Below, in pieces: positions 64,000 through 64,000 of a DNA stretch of 64,000 nucleotides; within the stretch, counting starts at the first letter, position 1; each line of letters opens with the position of its first letter. This DNA is from Lumbricus rubellus. Lineage: Eukaryota; Annelida; Clitellata; Crassiclitellata; Lumbricidae. Where the stretch lies: positions 40,455,033 to 40,519,032 of the forward strand of contig OX243811.1 in NCBI GenBank assembly GCA_945859605.1, written 5' to 3'. The notes beneath the pieces were generated by a model. That model saw only the letters and a program-made list of their open reading frames with translations, had not been told where the DNA came from and did no database searches. The position numbers and the translations under genes are program-made.

Positions 64000-64000
64000 A

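Overview
This is a 64 kb piece of animal nuclear DNA: five intron-bearing or single-exon protein genes and one terminal exon, in AT-rich DNA full of small non-autonomous transposons, SINEs and simple repeats. The gene set and domain details (COG4, LSM14, EEPD1, a sesquipedalian/PHETA-like PH protein, a FYB/ADAP-like adaptor) and the extreme density of the octamer TAGGCCTA fit a marine invertebrate deuterostome, most likely an echinoderm. The species assignment is an inference, not a sequence match.

Layout. (1) 1-5.98 kb: LINE 3' end split by a hAT element, simple repeats, and a 1.9 kb TA-flanked transposon carrying a tRNA-derived SINE. (2) 5.98-7.99 kb, minus: the first two coding exons of EEPD1; its catalytic exons would lie further left and were not found. 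(3) 8-15 kb: no gene recognised; simple repeats, a tandem duplication, a TA-flanked element with a hAT element nested in it, and another hAT element. (4) 15.2-21.2 kb, plus: a two-exon FYB/ADAP-like adaptor without an SH3 domain, whose intron holds a hAT element and a long (CATA)n tract. (5) 23.6-40.1 kb, minus: the complete COG4 gene, 21 coding exons with phases that all match (752 codons). Its introns hold a LINE fragment, a piggyBac-type 71 bp MITE and SINE copies. (6) 40.1-41.4 kb: divergent COG4/PHETA promoter region with a fold-back hAT element. (7) 41.4-43.1 kb, plus: intronless PHETA-like gene with a novel repeat domain. (8) 43-51.9 kb: gene-poor, with SINE pieces, a 30 bp coding-compatible minisatellite, a hAT element and a second 71 bp MITE. 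(9) 51.9-58.5 kb, minus: the complete LSM14 (RAP55) gene, nine coding exons, 460 codons. (10) 59-62.3 kb: a TA-flanked transposon, a 1.1 kb minisatellite with a 16 bp unit and a 64 bp higher-order stage, G-rich repeats and Helitron-like 3' ends. (11) 62.8-64 kb: a 979 bp hAT element inserted at the stop codon of a PAN/apple-like terminal exon.

The genes do not form one pathway. COG4 (Golgi tethering) and PHETA (endosome-Golgi recycling) are head to head and share a trafficking theme; the rest (mRNA storage and decay, DNA-end processing or cholesterol efflux, immune-type adaptor) look like ordinary neighbours. The strongest structural signals are the transposons with readable target-site duplications, the abrupt 20 kb gap in TAGGCCTA octamers over the FYB coding exon and COG4, and the novel C-terminal half of the PHETA-like protein.
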